Assembly: GCF_008040105.1 (NCBI RefSeq)
Contig: NZ_VRMG01000004.1
Coordinates: 186,001 to 250,000 of the forward strand
Reading direction: 5' to 3'
Length of the DNA stretch: 64,000 nt
Origin: Lacisediminihabitans profunda
GTDB taxonomy: Bacteria; Actinomycetota; Actinomycetes; Actinomycetales; Microbacteriaceae
Position 1 is the first letter of the stretch. The number at the start of each line of letters is the position of its first letter. This document shows positions 36,525 through 48,645 of this stretch, piece by piece. The notes below the pieces were generated by a model, which was not told where the DNA came from, searched no databases, and saw only the letters and a program-made list of their open reading frames with translations. The position numbers and the translations under genes are program-made.

Positions 36525-36603
36525 AACGCAGGAGATCCGATGCCGGACGCCAGAATTCGGCGCTTCGCGGCCACGTTCAGGCACAATGTCCTGCGTTTTC
36601 GGA
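36519..36603. repeat. Long inverted-repeat element 2
   Basis: Perfect 15-bp arms TCCGAAAACGCAGGA (36519-36533) and its complement (36589-36603) around a 55-base interior. It lies between the convergent pgl and rbpA genes. Arms and spacing parallel element 1 at 16637-16722, and the left 17 bases recur at 60936-60952. Confidence 0.88.
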
Positions 36604-36729
36604 TCCCGGGCACGTGCGGGGCACATGCGCGGGCGGCGCGCCACGCGGGCGCGACCGAGCGACACGTGGGCCGGGCCCGCCTAGCGGTCCGGGACGCGGT
36701 ATCCCCCGCCGCCAGCGGGACGAGACGCG

Positions 36730-37095
36730 CTACTGCGCCGTGAGCCGCGAGCGGCGCGTGCGAAGCTGTTCGAGCGCCTCGTCGAGAAGGTTGGCCGCCT
36801 CTTCTTCGGTGCGGCGCTCCTTCACGTAGGCGAGGTGCGTCTTGTACGGTTCGAGCTTCGTCACCGAGGGAGGATTCTCCTTGTCACGCCCGGACGGCAG
36901 CCCGCAATTGGGGCAGTCCAGGGTGACCGGAATCTCTTCCGGCTCGATCGAGGCGAGAAAATACGGGCTCTGCTCGTGGCCGTTGACGCACCAGTAGAAC
37001 ACCTGGAGACGTTCGGCGTGAAAACCGCGATCCTGTTCTCCCATGGGTCCCGCACCAACACGGGAACCACGGATAGCGCTACCACCTGAAGCCAT
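36730..37095 (-). CDS. rbpA: RNA polymerase-binding protein RbpA
   Basis: A 121-residue actinobacterial transcription factor that binds the primary sigma factor and RNA polymerase and stabilises open complexes. A basic linker (GSRVGAGPM, HAERLQ), the core FYWCVNGHEQSPYFLASI and LDCPNCGLPSGRD, and a C-terminal sigma-interaction helix (RTEEEAANLLDEALEQLR). Start ATG at 37095 with AGGA 7 bases before it. It follows secG by 8 bases. Confidence 0.96.
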   Translation of the reverse strand: MASGGSAIRGSRVGAGPMGEQDRGFHAERLQVFYWCVNGHEQSPYFLASIEPEEIPVTLDCPNCGLPSGRDKENPPSVTKLEPYKTHLAYVKERRTEEEAANLLDEALEQLRTRRSRLTAQ

Positions 37096-37103
37096 GTCGA
37101 GTC

Positions 37104-37352
37104 CTAAGCCCCTTCGAATTTCGTGATGAGCCCGAGCACGATGATGGATGAGACCCACACCAGCCCAAGAATCACGGTGATGCGGTTGAGGTTTCGCTCC
37201 GCAACACCTGACGCTCCGAGATTGCTCGTCACACCCCCACCGAACATGTCGGAGAGACCGCCGCCACGCCCCCGGTGAAGGAGGATGAGCAGAGTCAGCA
37301 GGAGACTGGTGATACCGAGCACTACCTGCAGGATGACCTGAAGAATATCCAC
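37104..37352 (-). CDS. secG: Preprotein translocase subunit SecG
   Basis: An 82-residue SecYEG component with two transmembrane helices (about 4-25 and 58-77) separated by a Gly-rich loop RGRGGGLSDMFGGG, the SecG signature. GTG start at 37352. Standard position after tpiA in actinobacteria, co-transcribed with rbpA. Confidence 0.95.
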   Translation of the reverse strand: MDILQVILQVVLGITSLLLTLLILLHRGRGGGLSDMFGGGVTSNLGASGVAERNLNRITVILGLVWVSSIIVLGLITKFEGA

Positions 37353-37402
37353 GAAGAGCCTTTCTGGGGCGCGCCAGAGTCGGGTGCATCTGGCCGCTGT
37401 TT

Positions 37403-37408
37403 AGTATA
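37403..37408 (-). promoter_or_regulatory. TATACT -10 candidate before secG-rbpA
   Basis: A clear TATACT on the minus strand within the 100 bases between tpiA and secG; it would give a leader of about 45 bases. The surrounding TTATACTAAAC is A/T-rich against a GC-rich background. Confidence 0.5.
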
Positions 37409-37452
37409 ACTTGCCTTGGCGCACAGGGGTGGGCCCCCGAAGGGGACGACGG

Positions 37453-38253
37453 CTAGGTGCCGACGTGCTTCTGGAACTGCGCGATGCTCGAGAACTCCGT
37501 GAGGTCGAGGCTCGCGCCGCCGACAAGGGCGCCGTCCACATTGGGCTGGCGCATGAAGCCGGCGATGTTCGCCGCCTTCACCGAACCGCCATAGAGGATG
37601 CGCGTCGCCGCGGCCGACTCCTGCCCGATGAGCTCCACGAGAACCGCGCGAAGCTGGGCGGCGACCTGTTCGGCCTGCTCGGGGGTGGCCGCCTGGCCGG
37701 AGCCGATCGCCCAGACCGGCTCGTAGGCGACCACGATGTTCGCGCCGTCCTTCACACCGGCAAGGGCGGCCTTGAGTTGAGCGACGGGCACCGCGCTCGG
37801 GCCGTGCTTCTCGAGGTCTTCCGCCGTCTCGCCGACGCAGAGCACAGGCACCAGGCCGTGCTTGATGGCGGCGGCGACCTTGGCCGCCACCTCGTCGTCA
37901 CCCTCGTTGTGCAGGGTCCGTCGCTCGGAGTGGCCGACGATCACGTACTGGCAATCGAGCGCGGAGAGGAATGCGCCGGAGATCTCGCCGGTGTATGCAC
38001 CAGAATCGTAGGCCGAGAGGTCCTGGCCGCCGAACTTCAACGGAAGCTTGTCCGCCGAGATGAGAGTCTGCACCGAGCGAAGATCCGTGAACGGCGGGAA
38101 CACCGCGACCTCGACCGCGTCGAAGTCGTGCCGGGCGTCCTTGAGGCTCCAGGCCAGCTTCTGCACGAACGCGATCGCCTGCAGGTGATCGAGGTTCATC
38201 TTCCAGTTGCCCGCAATCAGCGGGGTACGAGTCGTGCCGGTCATGCTTGCCAT
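37453..38253 (-). CDS. tpiA: Triosephosphate isomerase
   Basis: A 266-residue TIM barrel interconverting the two triose phosphates. AGNWKMN at the N terminus (catalytic Lys), YVIVGHSERR (His), catalytic Glu in VAYEPVWAIGSG, and the phosphate loop LYGGSVKAAN. Two starts are possible: ATG at 38253 with GAGG 7 bases before it, or ATG at 38244, which overlaps the pgk stop as ATGA; both overlap pgk. Confidence 0.96.
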   Translation of the reverse strand: MASMTGTTRTPLIAGNWKMNLDHLQAIAFVQKLAWSLKDARHDFDAVEVAVFPPFTDLRSVQTLISADKLPLKFGGQDLSAYDSGAYTGEISGAFLSALDCQYVIVGHSERRTLHNEGDDEVAAKVAAAIKHGLVPVLCVGETAEDLEKHGPSAVPVAQLKAALAGVKDGANIVVAYEPVWAIGSGQAATPEQAEQVAAQLRAVLVELIGQESAAATRILYGGSVKAANIAGFMRQPNVDGALVGGASLDLTEFSSIAQFQKHVGT

Positions 38254-39458
38254 CCCAAAACCTCAAGTCCCGGCAGGCTCTTGCCCTCGAGGAATTCGAG
38301 GCTGGCACCCCCGCCGGTCGAAATGTGCCCAAATTGTTCGTCGTGGAATCCGAGGGCGCGAACCGCGGCTGCGGAGTCTCCGCCCCCGACGACGGAGAGC
38401 CCGGCGACCTCGGTGAGGGCAGCGGCGACAGTCTTCGTGCCCGCCGCGAACGGCGCAAGCTCGAAGACGCCCATCGGACCGTTCCAGAACACCGTCTCGG
38501 ATGCCCGGATCACCTCGGCGAAGCGTGCGGCCGTGTCCGGCCCGATGTCGAGTCCGAGACCGGACGCGCCCCACGGGCTGTCCTCGATCGAGTCGGCCGG
38601 GCGCACCTCGTGTTCGGCGTCGGCCGAGAACTTCGAGGCGACGACGACGTCGGTGGGAAGCACGATGTCGACACCGAGCTCCTTCGCCTTGTCGAGGTAG
38701 CCACGCACCGTGTCGAGCTGGTCGGCCTCGAGCAGGCTCGACCCGACCTTGTGGCCCTGGGCCGCGAGAAAGGTGAACAGCATCCCGCCGCCGATGAGCA
38801 GCGAATCCACCCGCGGAAGCAGGTGGGCGATAACGCCGAGCTTGTCCGACACCTTCGACCCGCCGAGAACCACCGTGTACGGCTTCTTCGGCGACTCGGT
38901 GAGCCGGTCGAGTACGTCGAGCTCGGTCGCGATGAGGTGGCCGGCCGCGCTCGGCAGGAGCTTCGCGAGTTCATAGACACTCGCCTGCTTGCGGTGCACC
39001 ACGCCGAAGCCGTCGGAGACGAAGGCGTCACCGAACGCGGCGAGCTGGGCGGCGAACGCCGCACGCTCCTCCTCGTTCTTCGCGGTCTCCCCCGGGTTGA
39101 ACCGCAGGTTCTCGAGCAGCACCACTCCGCCGTCGGTGAGACCGTCGACCGCCTCGCGGGCGGCATCCCCCACGGTGTCGGTCGCGAAGGTGACCTCCTT
39201 GCCCAGGAGTTCGCACAGGCGCTGCGCCACGGGAGCGAGGCTGTACTTCGCTTCCGGTGCACCGTCCGGGCGGCCGAGGTGGGAGATCACGACGACGCGC
39301 GCGCCGGCGTTGAGCAGCGCGTTGATGGTGGGCAGCGAGGCGCGAATGCGACCGTCGTCTGTGATCTGACCGTCCCCGAGGGGAACGTTCAGATCACAGC
39401 GAACGATGACCTTCTTGCCCGCGAGCGAACCGAGACTCTCGATTGTGCGAAGCGGCAT
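38241..39458 (-). CDS. pgk: Phosphoglycerate kinase
   Basis: A 405-residue glycolytic kinase. VIVRCDLNVPLGDGQI and VISHLGRPDGAPE at the N terminus, a nucleotide site near VLGGSKVSDKLGVI, and the C-terminal VGGGDSAAAVRALG and HISTGGGASLEFLEG. It lies 27 bases past gapA. Confidence 0.97.
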   Translation of the reverse strand: MPLRTIESLGSLAGKKVIVRCDLNVPLGDGQITDDGRIRASLPTINALLNAGARVVVISHLGRPDGAPEAKYSLAPVAQRLCELLGKEVTFATDTVGDAAREAVDGLTDGGVVLLENLRFNPGETAKNEEERAAFAAQLAAFGDAFVSDGFGVVHRKQASVYELAKLLPSAAGHLIATELDVLDRLTESPKKPYTVVLGGSKVSDKLGVIAHLLPRVDSLLIGGGMLFTFLAAQGHKVGSSLLEADQLDTVRGYLDKAKELGVDIVLPTDVVVASKFSADAEHEVRPADSIEDSPWGASGLGLDIGPDTAARFAEVIRASETVFWNGPMGVFELAPFAAGTKTVAAALTEVAGLSVVGGGDSAAAVRALGFHDEQFGHISTGGGASLEFLEGKSLPGLEVLGWQA

Positions 39459-39485
39459 GGTTACTGAACCCGGTTGCGGCGCCGT

Positions 39486-41241
<1,756 letters not shown>

Positions 41242-41303
41242 ATTCCGATCTCCTTGTCTCCAACCCGGGGCACCAGATGGCGCGGCAACCGGGTGACATT
41301 TTC

Positions 41304-41309
41304 AGTCTA
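41304..41309 (-). promoter_or_regulatory. TAGACT -10 candidate for sodA
   Basis: TAGACT on the minus strand in the 120 bases upstream of sodA, giving a leader of about 60 bases. The same hexamer precedes rpsA. A TTGACG just upstream is too close to be its -35. Confidence 0.35.
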
Positions 41310-41361
41310 CTAGCGTCAACTCGGCTGGTTCCCAGATGCTTCCCAGCGACGCGGGATCGGC

Positions 41362-42342
41362 TCAGGCGTCTTCGTAGTCGGGCGGCAGATTAGCGTCGGT
41401 GCCCGGAATTCCGAGATCCACGGCGCGCTTGTCCGCCATCGCGAGCAGTCGACGGATGCGTCCGGCCACGGCATCCTTGGTCATCGGCGGGTCCGCGTGG
41501 TGGCCTAATTCGTCGAGGCTGGAGTCACGGAAACGCAGGCGCAGCTCCCCCGCGTAGCGCAGGTGCTCCGGAACGTGACCGTCGAGGATCTCGAGCGCGC
41601 GCTCCACCCGGGCGCAGGCCGCGACGGCCGCCTGGGCCGAGCGGCGCAGATTCGCATCATCGAAGTTGACCAGCCGGTTGGCCGTGGCGCGCACCTCGCG
41701 GCGCTGGCGAAGCTCCTCCCAGTTGAGAACCGTGGAGTGGGCGCCCATGTGCACGAGCATCGCGCTGATCGCCTCGCCGTCGCGGATAACGACGCGGTGC
41801 ACGCCGCGCACCTCGCGGGCCTTCGCGGAGATCTTCAGCCGGCCGGCCGCGCCGACGAGGGCCATCGCCGATTCGTTGCCGGGGCAGGTGATCTCGAGGG
41901 CGGCCGAGCGGCCCGGGTCGGTGAGCGAGCCGTGGGCGAGGAAGGCTCCGCGCCAGACGGCGGCGAGCTCCTCGCGGCTGCCGGTGGTGAGCTTGTTGGG
42001 CAGGCCGCGGATGGGCCGGCGCCGGGCATCCAGGAGTCCGGTCTGGCGGGCGAGGGTCTCGCCGCCGTCGAGCACCCGCACGAGATAGTGGCTGGTGCGG
42101 CGCAGGCCCGAGGCGGAGATCACGGAGATCTCGCTCTTCACGCCGTAGAGCTCCGCGAGGTCCTTGCGCACCCGGCGGGCGAGCTGCGCCGTGTCGAGTT
42201 CGGACTCGACGGCGATGCGTCCGGAGATGAGGTGCAGTCCACCGGAGAAGCGGAGGATGGTCGCAAGCTCCGCTGCTCGCACTGTCGTCTTGCTCACGTC
42301 GATGCGAGCGAGTTCGTCCTTGACGTCGGCGGTGAGAGCCAA
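41362..42342 (-). CDS. whiA: Sporulation/cell-division regulator WhiA
   Basis: A 326-residue DNA-binding protein: an N-terminal LAGLIDADG-like fold ([36 protein letters not shown]) and a C-terminal helix-turn-helix ([18 protein letters not shown], preceded by [17 protein letters not shown]). In streptomycetes it controls sporulation septation together with WhiB; it also occurs in non-sporulating actinobacteria. TTG start at 42342 with AAGGA 6 bases before it. Downstream of rapZ. Confidence 0.96.
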   Translation of the reverse strand: MALTADVKDELARIDVSKTTVRAAELATILRFSGGLHLISGRIAVESELDTAQLARRVRKDLAELYGVKSEISVISASGLRRTSHYLVRVLDGGETLARQTGLLDARRRPIRGLPNKLTTGSREELAAVWRGAFLAHGSLTDPGRSAALEITCPGNESAMALVGAAGRLKISAKAREVRGVHRVVIRDGEAISAMLVHMGAHSTVLNWEELRQRREVRATANRLVNFDDANLRRSAQAAVAACARVERALEILDGHVPEHLRYAGELRLRFRDSSLDELGHHADPPMTKDAVAGRIRRLLAMADKRAVDLGIPGTDANLPPDYEDA

Positions 42343-42430
42343 TCCGTGTCCTTACTTTCCTGTGAATCGTGCGGTGTGGTGCGCCAACGGAGAACGGGTC
42401 AGAGCTCGAGCGTGGTTCTGACTCGAGACA

Positions 42431-43306
42431 CTACTCCCGACCGAGATCGCGGTGTTTGATGCTTACCGCGACGCCCGGCTGGCGACGAAGGATGCCGGCC
42501 AGCTTCTCGACGACCGCAACCGATCGGTGCTTTCCGCCAGTACATCCAATGGCGATCGTAGCGTGTCTCTTGTTCTCGCGCTGATACCCGGCGAAGACCG
42601 GCTCGAGGGCATGAGCGTAGCTGTCGACGAATTCCTCGGCGCCCTCCTGGGTGAGAACATAGTTGCTCACCTCGGGGTCGAGCCCGGTCAGCCCGCGCAG
42701 CGCGGGCACCCAGAACGGGTTGGGCAGAAACCGCATGTCGGCGACCAAATCGGCATCGGCCGGCAGTCCGTATTTGAACCCGAAGCTGAGCAGCGTGAGG
42801 TGCAGTCCGGGGGCCTGCGCGGTGGCGAAGGTCTCGGAGATGGTGGTCGCGAGCTGGTGGATGTTGAGGTCGGACGTGTCGATGATCATGTCGCTCGACT
42901 CGCGCATCGAGAGCATCCGCTGCCGCTCGGCGCCGATGCCGTCCAGCAGCGTGCCGTCACCTTGCAACGGATGCGGTCGGCGCACCTGCTCGAAGCGCCG
43001 CACGAGGGCCGCGTCGGTTGCCTCGAGGAACAGCACGCGCACGCTCGCGCTCTCGCGCAGGCTCACCACCGCCTGCTCCAGGTCGGAGAAGAGTTTGCCA
43101 CCCCGCACGTCCACGACCGCGGCGATCCTGGGCAGGGTGCTGCCCGCCCGGCCGGCGAGCTCCACGAGCGGCCTCAGCATCTGCGGTGGCAGGTTGTCGA
43201 CCACGTACCAGCCGAGGTCCTCGAGCGCGTTTCCGACCGTGGACCGGCCCGCGCCCGACATGCCGGTGATGATCAGTACTTCGTGGCTCGAGGTGTCCTC
43301 GGTCAT
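42431..43306 (-). CDS. rapZ: RNase adapter / nucleotide-binding protein RapZ
   Basis: A 291-residue P-loop protein. Walker A GMSGAGRSTVGN (about 15-26), WYVVDNLPPQML, and the C-terminal domain with SFGFKYGLPADADLV, FLPNPFW and AIGCTGGKHRSV. In enterobacteria it guides RNase E to the GlmZ small RNA; the actinobacterial role is less defined. It is 70 bases past uvrC and 88 bases before whiA; yvcK, usually between rapZ and whiA, is missing. Confidence 0.96.
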   Translation of the reverse strand: MTEDTSSHEVLIITGMSGAGRSTVGNALEDLGWYVVDNLPPQMLRPLVELAGRAGSTLPRIAAVVDVRGGKLFSDLEQAVVSLRESASVRVLFLEATDAALVRRFEQVRRPHPLQGDGTLLDGIGAERQRMLSMRESSDMIIDTSDLNIHQLATTISETFATAQAPGLHLTLLSFGFKYGLPADADLVADMRFLPNPFWVPALRGLTGLDPEVSNYVLTQEGAEEFVDSYAHALEPVFAGYQRENKRHATIAIGCTGGKHRSVAVVEKLAGILRRQPGVAVSIKHRDLGRE

Positions 43307-43376
43307 TGCTGGATCACGCCTTCAGTTGGTGTGGAGCCGTTGGTAGGAGGTTGCCTGGTATCAAGCTTAACCGGCT

Positions 43377-45272
43377 TCAGGCACGCAACGCCTCGTAGAT
43401 GGCCTGCGCGAGGGTCGGCCCGATGCCCTTTACCTCGGCGATGCCCGTCACCTCCGCCGCGCGCAGCTGCGTGACCGAACCGAAGTGCCTGAGCAGTTCC
43501 CGGGCCCGGGCCGGACCCAGTCCCGGGATCTCCACGAGCTGGGAGTTGACGTCCTTGCTGCGCCGCTGCCGCTGGTAGGTGATGGCGAAGCGGTGTGCCT
43601 CGTCCCGGATCCGCTGGATCAGGAATAGGGCGTCGCTGTTCCTCGGCAGGATCACCGGGTAGTCGGAGTCCGGGAGCCAGATCTCCTCGAGGCGCTTGGC
43701 GATGCCGCACAGGGTGATGCCGGTCACCCCGGCGTCGGCGAGGGCGCGCGCCGCGGCGGCGACCTGCGGCTGTCCGCCGTCCACGATGAGCAGGTTGGGG
43801 CGATAGCTGAACTTCTTCAGGTCGGTGCCGGTCACCGGTTCGGTCGTGGGATCGGGCGCCGGCTCGATCGCGGCATCGTCGGCCAGGTAGGCGAGGCGGC
43901 GGCTGAGCGTCTGGTAGATCGACTCGGTGTCGTCGGTTGAGCTGGGGATGCTGAACCGGCGGTACTGGTCCTTGCGCGGAAGGCCGTCCTCGAACACGAC
44001 CATCGACGCGACGATGTTGGTGCCGCTCAGGTGCGAGACGTCGTAGCACTCCATGCGCAGCGGCGCATCCGGCATGCCGAGGGCCTCCTGGATGTCCGCG
44101 AGGGCCTGCGACCGGGCCACGAAGTCGCCGCTGCGCCGGGTCTTGTAGAGGATGAGGGCGTTCTTCGCGTTGGTGCCCACGGTCTGGGCAAGGGCGGCGA
44201 GATCGCCTCGCTGGGCGACGCGCAGCACGACCTTGCCGCTGGAGCCGCGGTCGGCGCGCACCGAGCCCAGCCACTGCTCGAGCTCCGGCGCATCCTCGGG
44301 CAGCTCGGGTACGACCACGAGCCGCGGCGGTGGCACCTCGTCGTCGTAGGCGTTCTGCACCACGGTCTCCACGAGCTCGGCGAGGCCGAGGTCGAGTTCC
44401 TTGTCCACCACCCAGCTGCGCACGCCCCGGATGCGGCCGCCGCGCACGCGGAACTGCTGTACGGCCGCGGCGAGTTCGTCGTGCGCGATGCCGAAGATGT
44501 CCGCGTCCACGTCGTCGCCGAGCACGATCGTGCTCTTGGAGAGCGCGGTCTCGAGCGCCGCGAGCTGGTCCCGGTACCGTGCGGCCGACTCGTAGTCCTG
44601 CTCCGCCGCGGCCGCCTTCATCTTGCGTCCGACATCCCCGATGTACTTGGAGTCGTTGCCGGCCATGAAGGAGGCGAAGTCGAGCGCTATCGACTTGTGC
44701 TCCTCCTTGGTGATGCGCCCCACGCAGGGGGCGGCACACTTGCCGATGTCGCCCAGGAGGCACGGCCGGCCGGCCTGCTCCGCCCGCTTGTAGGTGGAGT
44801 CGGAGCAGCTGCGCATCGGGAACGCCTTGAGCATGAGGTCGACGGTCTCGCGGATGGCCCACACCTTGGTGTACGGGCCGAAGTAGCGGGCGCCCTTGAT
44901 CGAGCGGTTGCGGGTGACGAGCACCCGGGGAACCGTGTCGCCGAGGCTGATCGCCAGGTACGGGTACGACTTGTCGTCGCGGAACTGCACGTTGAACGGC
45001 GGGTTGAACTCCTTGATCCAGGTGAACTCCAGCTGGAGGGCCTCGAACTCGGTGCCGACCACCGTCCATTCCACGCCCGACGCACTCAGCACCATGCGCC
45101 TCGTGCGCTCGTGCAGGTTCTGCAGCGGGGCGAAGTAGTTGCTCAGCCTGGCGCGCAGGTTCTTGGCCTTGCCGACGTAGAGCACCCGGCCCTTGTCGTC
45201 CTTGAACCGGTAGACGCCCGGCTGGGTCGGAATCTCGCCCGCCTTCGGGCGATAGCTGACGGTGTCGGCCAT
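43377..45272 (-). CDS. uvrC: Excinuclease ABC subunit C
   Basis: A 631-residue nuclease making both incisions in nucleotide excision repair. N-terminal GIY-YIG domain ([24 protein letters not shown] region, residues 19-42), Cys-rich [16 protein letters not shown] domain near residue 205-240, RNase H-like C-terminal nuclease ([22 protein letters not shown]), and tandem helix-hairpin-helix ([28 protein letters not shown]). It lies 5 bases past uvrA and is co-transcribed with it. Confidence 0.98.
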   Translation of the reverse strand: MADTVSYRPKAGEIPTQPGVYRFKDDKGRVLYVGKAKNLRARLSNYFAPLQNLHERTRRMVLSASGVEWTVVGTEFEALQLEFTWIKEFNPPFNVQFRDDKSYPYLAISLGDTVPRVLVTRNRSIKGARYFGPYTKVWAIRETVDLMLKAFPMRSCSDSTYKRAEQAGRPCLLGDIGKCAAPCVGRITKEEHKSIALDFASFMAGNDSKYIGDVGRKMKAAAAEQDYESAARYRDQLAALETALSKSTIVLGDDVDADIFGIAHDELAAAVQQFRVRGGRIRGVRSWVVDKELDLGLAELVETVVQNAYDDEVPPPRLVVVPELPEDAPELEQWLGSVRADRGSSGKVVLRVAQRGDLAALAQTVGTNAKNALILYKTRRSGDFVARSQALADIQEALGMPDAPLRMECYDVSHLSGTNIVASMVVFEDGLPRKDQYRRFSIPSSTDDTESIYQTLSRRLAYLADDAAIEPAPDPTTEPVTGTDLKKFSYRPNLLIVDGGQPQVAAAARALADAGVTGITLCGIAKRLEEIWLPDSDYPVILPRNSDALFLIQRIRDEAHRFAITYQRQRRSKDVNSQLVEIPGLGPARARELLRHFGSVTQLRAAEVTGIAEVKGIGPTLAQAIYEALRA

Positions 45273-45277
45273 CGCGG

Positions 45278-48190
45278 CTAACCGGCTGCCGGCACCGCGT
45301 CGGCCAGCGCCCGCACTCCCGGTCGCTCGACCCCGAGCACCTCGGCGAGGAAGGTGCCGGTGTGGCTCTCCTCCACCGTGGCGAGATACTCCGGCGTGCC
45401 GACGGCGAGCACCTCGCCGCCGCCCGCACCGCCCTCGGGTCCCAGGTCGATGAGCCAGTCGGCCGACTTGATCACGTCGAGGTTGTGCTCGATCACGATC
45501 ACGGTGTTGCCCTTGTCGACGAGCCCGTTGAGCACGAGCAGGAGCTTGCGCACGTCTTCGAAGTGCAGACCGGTGGTCGGCTCGTCGAGCACGTAGATGC
45601 TGCGACCCATCGACCGCTTCTGCAGTTCGGTCGCGAGCTTCACCCGCTGCGCCTCGCCGCCGGAGAGGGTCGTGGCGCTCTGGCCGAGGCGAACGTAGCC
45701 GAGGCCGACATCCACCAGGGTGTTGAGGAAGCGGCTGATGGACGAGATCGCCTCGAAGAAGTCGGCGGCCTCGCTGATCGGCATGTCGAGCACCTCGGAG
45801 ATGCTCTTGCCCTTGTAGTGAACGGCGAGCGTCTCGCGGTTGTAGCGCGCGCCGTTGCAGACCTCGCAGACCACGTAGACGTCTGGCAGGAAGTTCATCT
45901 CGATCTTGATCGTGCCGTCGCCCGAACAGTTGTCGCAGCGACCGCCCTTCACGTTGAAGCTGAAGCGGCCGGGCAGGTAGCCGCGGGCCTTCGCATCCAC
46001 GGTCTCGGCGAACAGGTTGCGGATCTTGTCGAACACGCCGGTGTAGGTGGCCGGGTTGGAACGCGGGGTGCGCCCGATCGGCGCCTGGTCCACGTGCACG
46101 ACCTTGTCGAGGTTGTCGAGGCCGGTGACCCTGGTGTGCTTGCCGGGGATCTGCCTCGCCCCGTTGAGCTCGTTGGCGAGCACCTTGTAGAGGATGTCGT
46201 TGATGAGGCTCGACTTGCCGGATCCGCTCACCCCGGTGACGGCGGTGAAGGTGCCGAGCGGGAAGTCGACGGTCACATTGCGCAGGTTGTTGGCGCGGGC
46301 GCCCTCCACCCGGAGCATGCGCTTCTTGTCGACCTTGCGCCGCTTCTTCGGCGTCTCGATGGAACGGCGACCGGAGAGGTAGTCCCCCGTGATCGACCGG
46401 CGGTTCTCGAGCAGCTTCTCGTACGAGCCGGAGTGCACCACCTCGCCGCCGTGCTCGCCGGCGCCCGGCCCGATGTCCACGATCCAGTCCGCGGTGCGGA
46501 TGGTGTCCTCGTCGTGCTCCACGACGATGAGCGTGTTGCCGAGGTTCTTGAGCTTGACGAGCGTCTCGATCAGCCGTCGGTTGTCGCGCTGGTGCAGGCC
46601 GATGCTCGGTTCGTCGAGCACGTAGAGCACTCCGGTGAGGCCGGAGCCGATCTGGGTGGCGAGACGGATGCGCTGCGCCTCCCCGCCGGACAGCGAGCCT
46701 GCCGAGCGGGCCAGGTTGAGGTAGTTGAGGCCGACCTCGATCAGGAACTCGAGCCTCAGCCGGATCTCCCGCAGCACCTGCGCGGCGATCTTCGCCTCGC
46801 GTTCGGAGAGTTCGAGCAGGTCCATGAACTCGAAGGCGTCGATGAGGCTGAGCTCCGCGACATCCGCGATGTTGTGGTCGTGCACGGTCACCGCGAGCAC
46901 CTCGGGCTTGAGCCGCTTGCCGTCGCAGACGGGGCAGTTGATCTCACGGAGGTACGCTGAGTAGCGCTGGCGCGCCGAGTCGGTCTCCGCCTCGATGAAC
47001 TTGCGCTCGATGTAGGGCATCACGCCCTCGAAGCCGGTGGAGTACTTCATCTCGCGGCCGAAGCGGTTCTTCCACTTGACCGTCACCTGGAAGTCGTTGC
47101 CCTTGAGGATGGCCTGCTGCACGTCGGCACCCAGGTCGCGCCACGGGGTCTTGAGCGAGAAGTCGAGGTCGGCGGCGAGCCCCTCGAGCAGGCGCTGGAA
47201 GTAGTTGAAGAGTCCCTTGCCCGACTGGGTCCAGGGCAGGATCACGCCGTCGGCGAGGCTCAGCGCCGGGTCGCCGAGCAGCAGCTCGGAGTCGACCGAC
47301 ATCTTGGTGCCGAGGCCGGAGCACTCCGGGCAGGCGCCGAACGGGGCGTTGAACGAAAAGGTGCGCGGCTCGATCTCGGTGAGCTGCACCGGGTGGCCGT
47401 TGGGGCAGGAGAGCTTCTCGGAGAAGTTGCGCCAGGCCGCCGGGCCCGTCTCGTCCACGTAGTTGACGCTGACCAGTCCGTCGGTGAGGCGCAGCGCCGT
47501 CTCCAGCGAGTCGGTGAGGCGGGTGAGGATGTCGTCCGCCGCCACGAGGCGGTCCACGACCACGGAGATGTCGTGCTTGATCTGCTTCTTGAGAATCGGC
47601 GGCTCGCTCAGCTGGATCTGCTCGCCGTCCACGATCGCGCGCGAGTATCCGCTGGCCGCGAGCTCCTTGAACAGGTCGACGAACTCGCCCTTCTTCTGCG
47701 AGATGACCGGGCTCACGATCTGGTAACGCGTGCCGGTCTCGAGGGTCATGAGCTGGTCGGCGATCTGCTGCACGGTCTGGCGCTCGATCTTCTCGCCGCA
47801 GATAGCGCAGTGCGGGATGCCGATGCGGGCCCAGAGCAGGCGCATGTAGTCGTAGATCTCGGTGATCGTGCCCACCGTGGACCGCGGGTTGCGGTTGGTG
47901 GACTTCTGGTCGATCGAGACGGCTGGGCTCAGCCCGTCGATGAAGTCCACATCGGGCCGGTCGACCTGGCCGAGAAACTGGCGGGCGTAGGCGGAGAGCG
48001 ATTCGACGTAGCGTCGCTGGCCCTCCGCGAAGATCGTGTCGAACGCGAGCGACGACTTACCCGAGCCTGAGAGGCCGGTGAAAACGACGAGCGAATCGCG
48101 CGGAATCTCGAGGTCTACACCCTTGAGATTGTGGACTCGAGCGCCGTGTACGGAGAGCCTGGCTGCGGATTCGACACGAGAAATAGACAC
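45278..48190 (-). CDS. uvrA: Excinuclease ABC subunit A
   Basis: A 970-residue damage-recognition ATPase. Two ABC modules: Walker [14 protein letters not shown] (near 38) and [13 protein letters not shown], signatures [11 protein letters not shown] and [11 protein letters not shown]. Cysteine pairs for zinc: [19 protein letters not shown] and CEVCNG. The start is the GTG at 48190 ([11 protein letters not shown]); the frame stays open to 48424 but upstream sequence has no similarity. TAGAAT lies 7 bases before the GTG, so the message is probably leaderless, and TGTCGGTG precedes it. Heads uvrA-uvrC-rapZ-whiA. Confidence 0.98.
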   Translation of the reverse strand: MSISRVESAARLSVHGARVHNLKGVDLEIPRDSLVVFTGLSGSGKSSLAFDTIFAEGQRRYVESLSAYARQFLGQVDRPDVDFIDGLSPAVSIDQKSTNRNPRSTVGTITEIYDYMRLLWARIGIPHCAICGEKIERQTVQQIADQLMTLETGTRYQIVSPVISQKKGEFVDLFKELAASGYSRAIVDGEQIQLSEPPILKKQIKHDISVVVDRLVAADDILTRLTDSLETALRLTDGLVSVNYVDETGPAAWRNFSEKLSCPNGHPVQLTEIEPRTFSFNAPFGACPECSGLGTKMSVDSELLLGDPALSLADGVILPWTQSGKGLFNYFQRLLEGLAADLDFSLKTPWRDLGADVQQAILKGNDFQVTVKWKNRFGREMKYSTGFEGVMPYIERKFIEAETDSARQRYSAYLREINCPVCDGKRLKPEVLAVTVHDHNIADVAELSLIDAFEFMDLLELSEREAKIAAQVLREIRLRLEFLIEVGLNYLNLARSAGSLSGGEAQRIRLATQIGSGLTGVLYVLDEPSIGLHQRDNRRLIETLVKLKNLGNTLIVVEHDEDTIRTADWIVDIGPGAGEHGGEVVHSGSYEKLLENRRSITGDYLSGRRSIETPKKRRKVDKKRMLRVEGARANNLRNVTVDFPLGTFTAVTGVSGSGKSSLINDILYKVLANELNGARQIPGKHTRVTGLDNLDKVVHVDQAPIGRTPRSNPATYTGVFDKIRNLFAETVDAKARGYLPGRFSFNVKGGRCDNCSGDGTIKIEMNFLPDVYVVCEVCNGARYNRETLAVHYKGKSISEVLDMPISEAADFFEAISSISRFLNTLVDVGLGYVRLGQSATTLSGGEAQRVKLATELQKRSMGRSIYVLDEPTTGLHFEDVRKLLLVLNGLVDKGNTVIVIEHNLDVIKSADWLIDLGPEGGAGGGEVLAVGTPEYLATVEESHTGTFLAEVLGVERPGVRALADAVPAAG

Positions 48191-48197
48191 TCTACAT

Positions 48198-48218
48198 ATT
48201 CTACGGAGACCACCGACA
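48198..48218 (-). promoter_or_regulatory. Candidate DNA-damage promoter of uvrA
   Basis: On the minus strand: TGTCGGTG (48211-48218), 7 bases, TAGAAT (48198-48203), 7 bases, GTG. This is close to the RecA-independent damage-inducible motif known in mycobacteria (TTGTCRGTG, 8 bases, TANNNT), which PafBC activates; the spacer is one base short. Confidence 0.5.
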
Positions 48219-48645
48219 TTGCTTGCGCCGGGTTCGCTCTCGGCAGAGTCCCGCCGCCGGGTCAGGCCGCGACCGCCGCAAGCACGCGTTCCGTCGCCGG
48301 GCGACCGGGCTCCGGAACGGCCCCGTCGCGGCGAACGCGGCCCACGCGGTGAGGAGGGCCGTGACCGTGCGGCCAGTTCGCCGGGCAGGGAGCGGCGGAT
48401 CCAGAACAGTGCTCGACGCCACATGCTGCTCCGCTCCAGACGGGACTCGGATTTCCCGCGCTACCCAATGAGGAGCGCGGTGGAGCGGTGGTGATACACG
48501 CAGCCGGCACTCGAGGGGGTTCGCTAGACGGGCCCTGGACCGGTGCACTCTTGCCCGAGCGAGGCGTTTCTTCGGCTAAGGACGTAACGACGTCACCGAC
48601 GGGATGCCGCTCTGCACTTTCCCGCCAGGGTCCTAAGCAACGCCC
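48219..48645. other. Gap between uvrA and uvrB with no recognised gene
   Basis: About 430 GC-rich bases. Frames are open on both strands but overlap, lack ribosome-binding sites and resemble no family. There is no RNase P, tmRNA or tRNA signature. It may hold a decayed gene; in related bacteria a gene often sits between uvrB and uvrA. Confidence 0.55.

Noticed and set aside
48191-48424. N-terminal extension of UvrA by 78 residues
   Set aside because: The added sequence is Arg/Pro/Ser-rich without similarity, whereas GTG 48190 has a -10 element at leaderless spacing.
48219-48645. RNase P RNA, tmRNA or another structured RNA in the uvrA-uvrB gap
   Set aside because: None of the conserved RNA motifs (such as GAGGAAAGTCC or a tRNA-like 3' end) is present.
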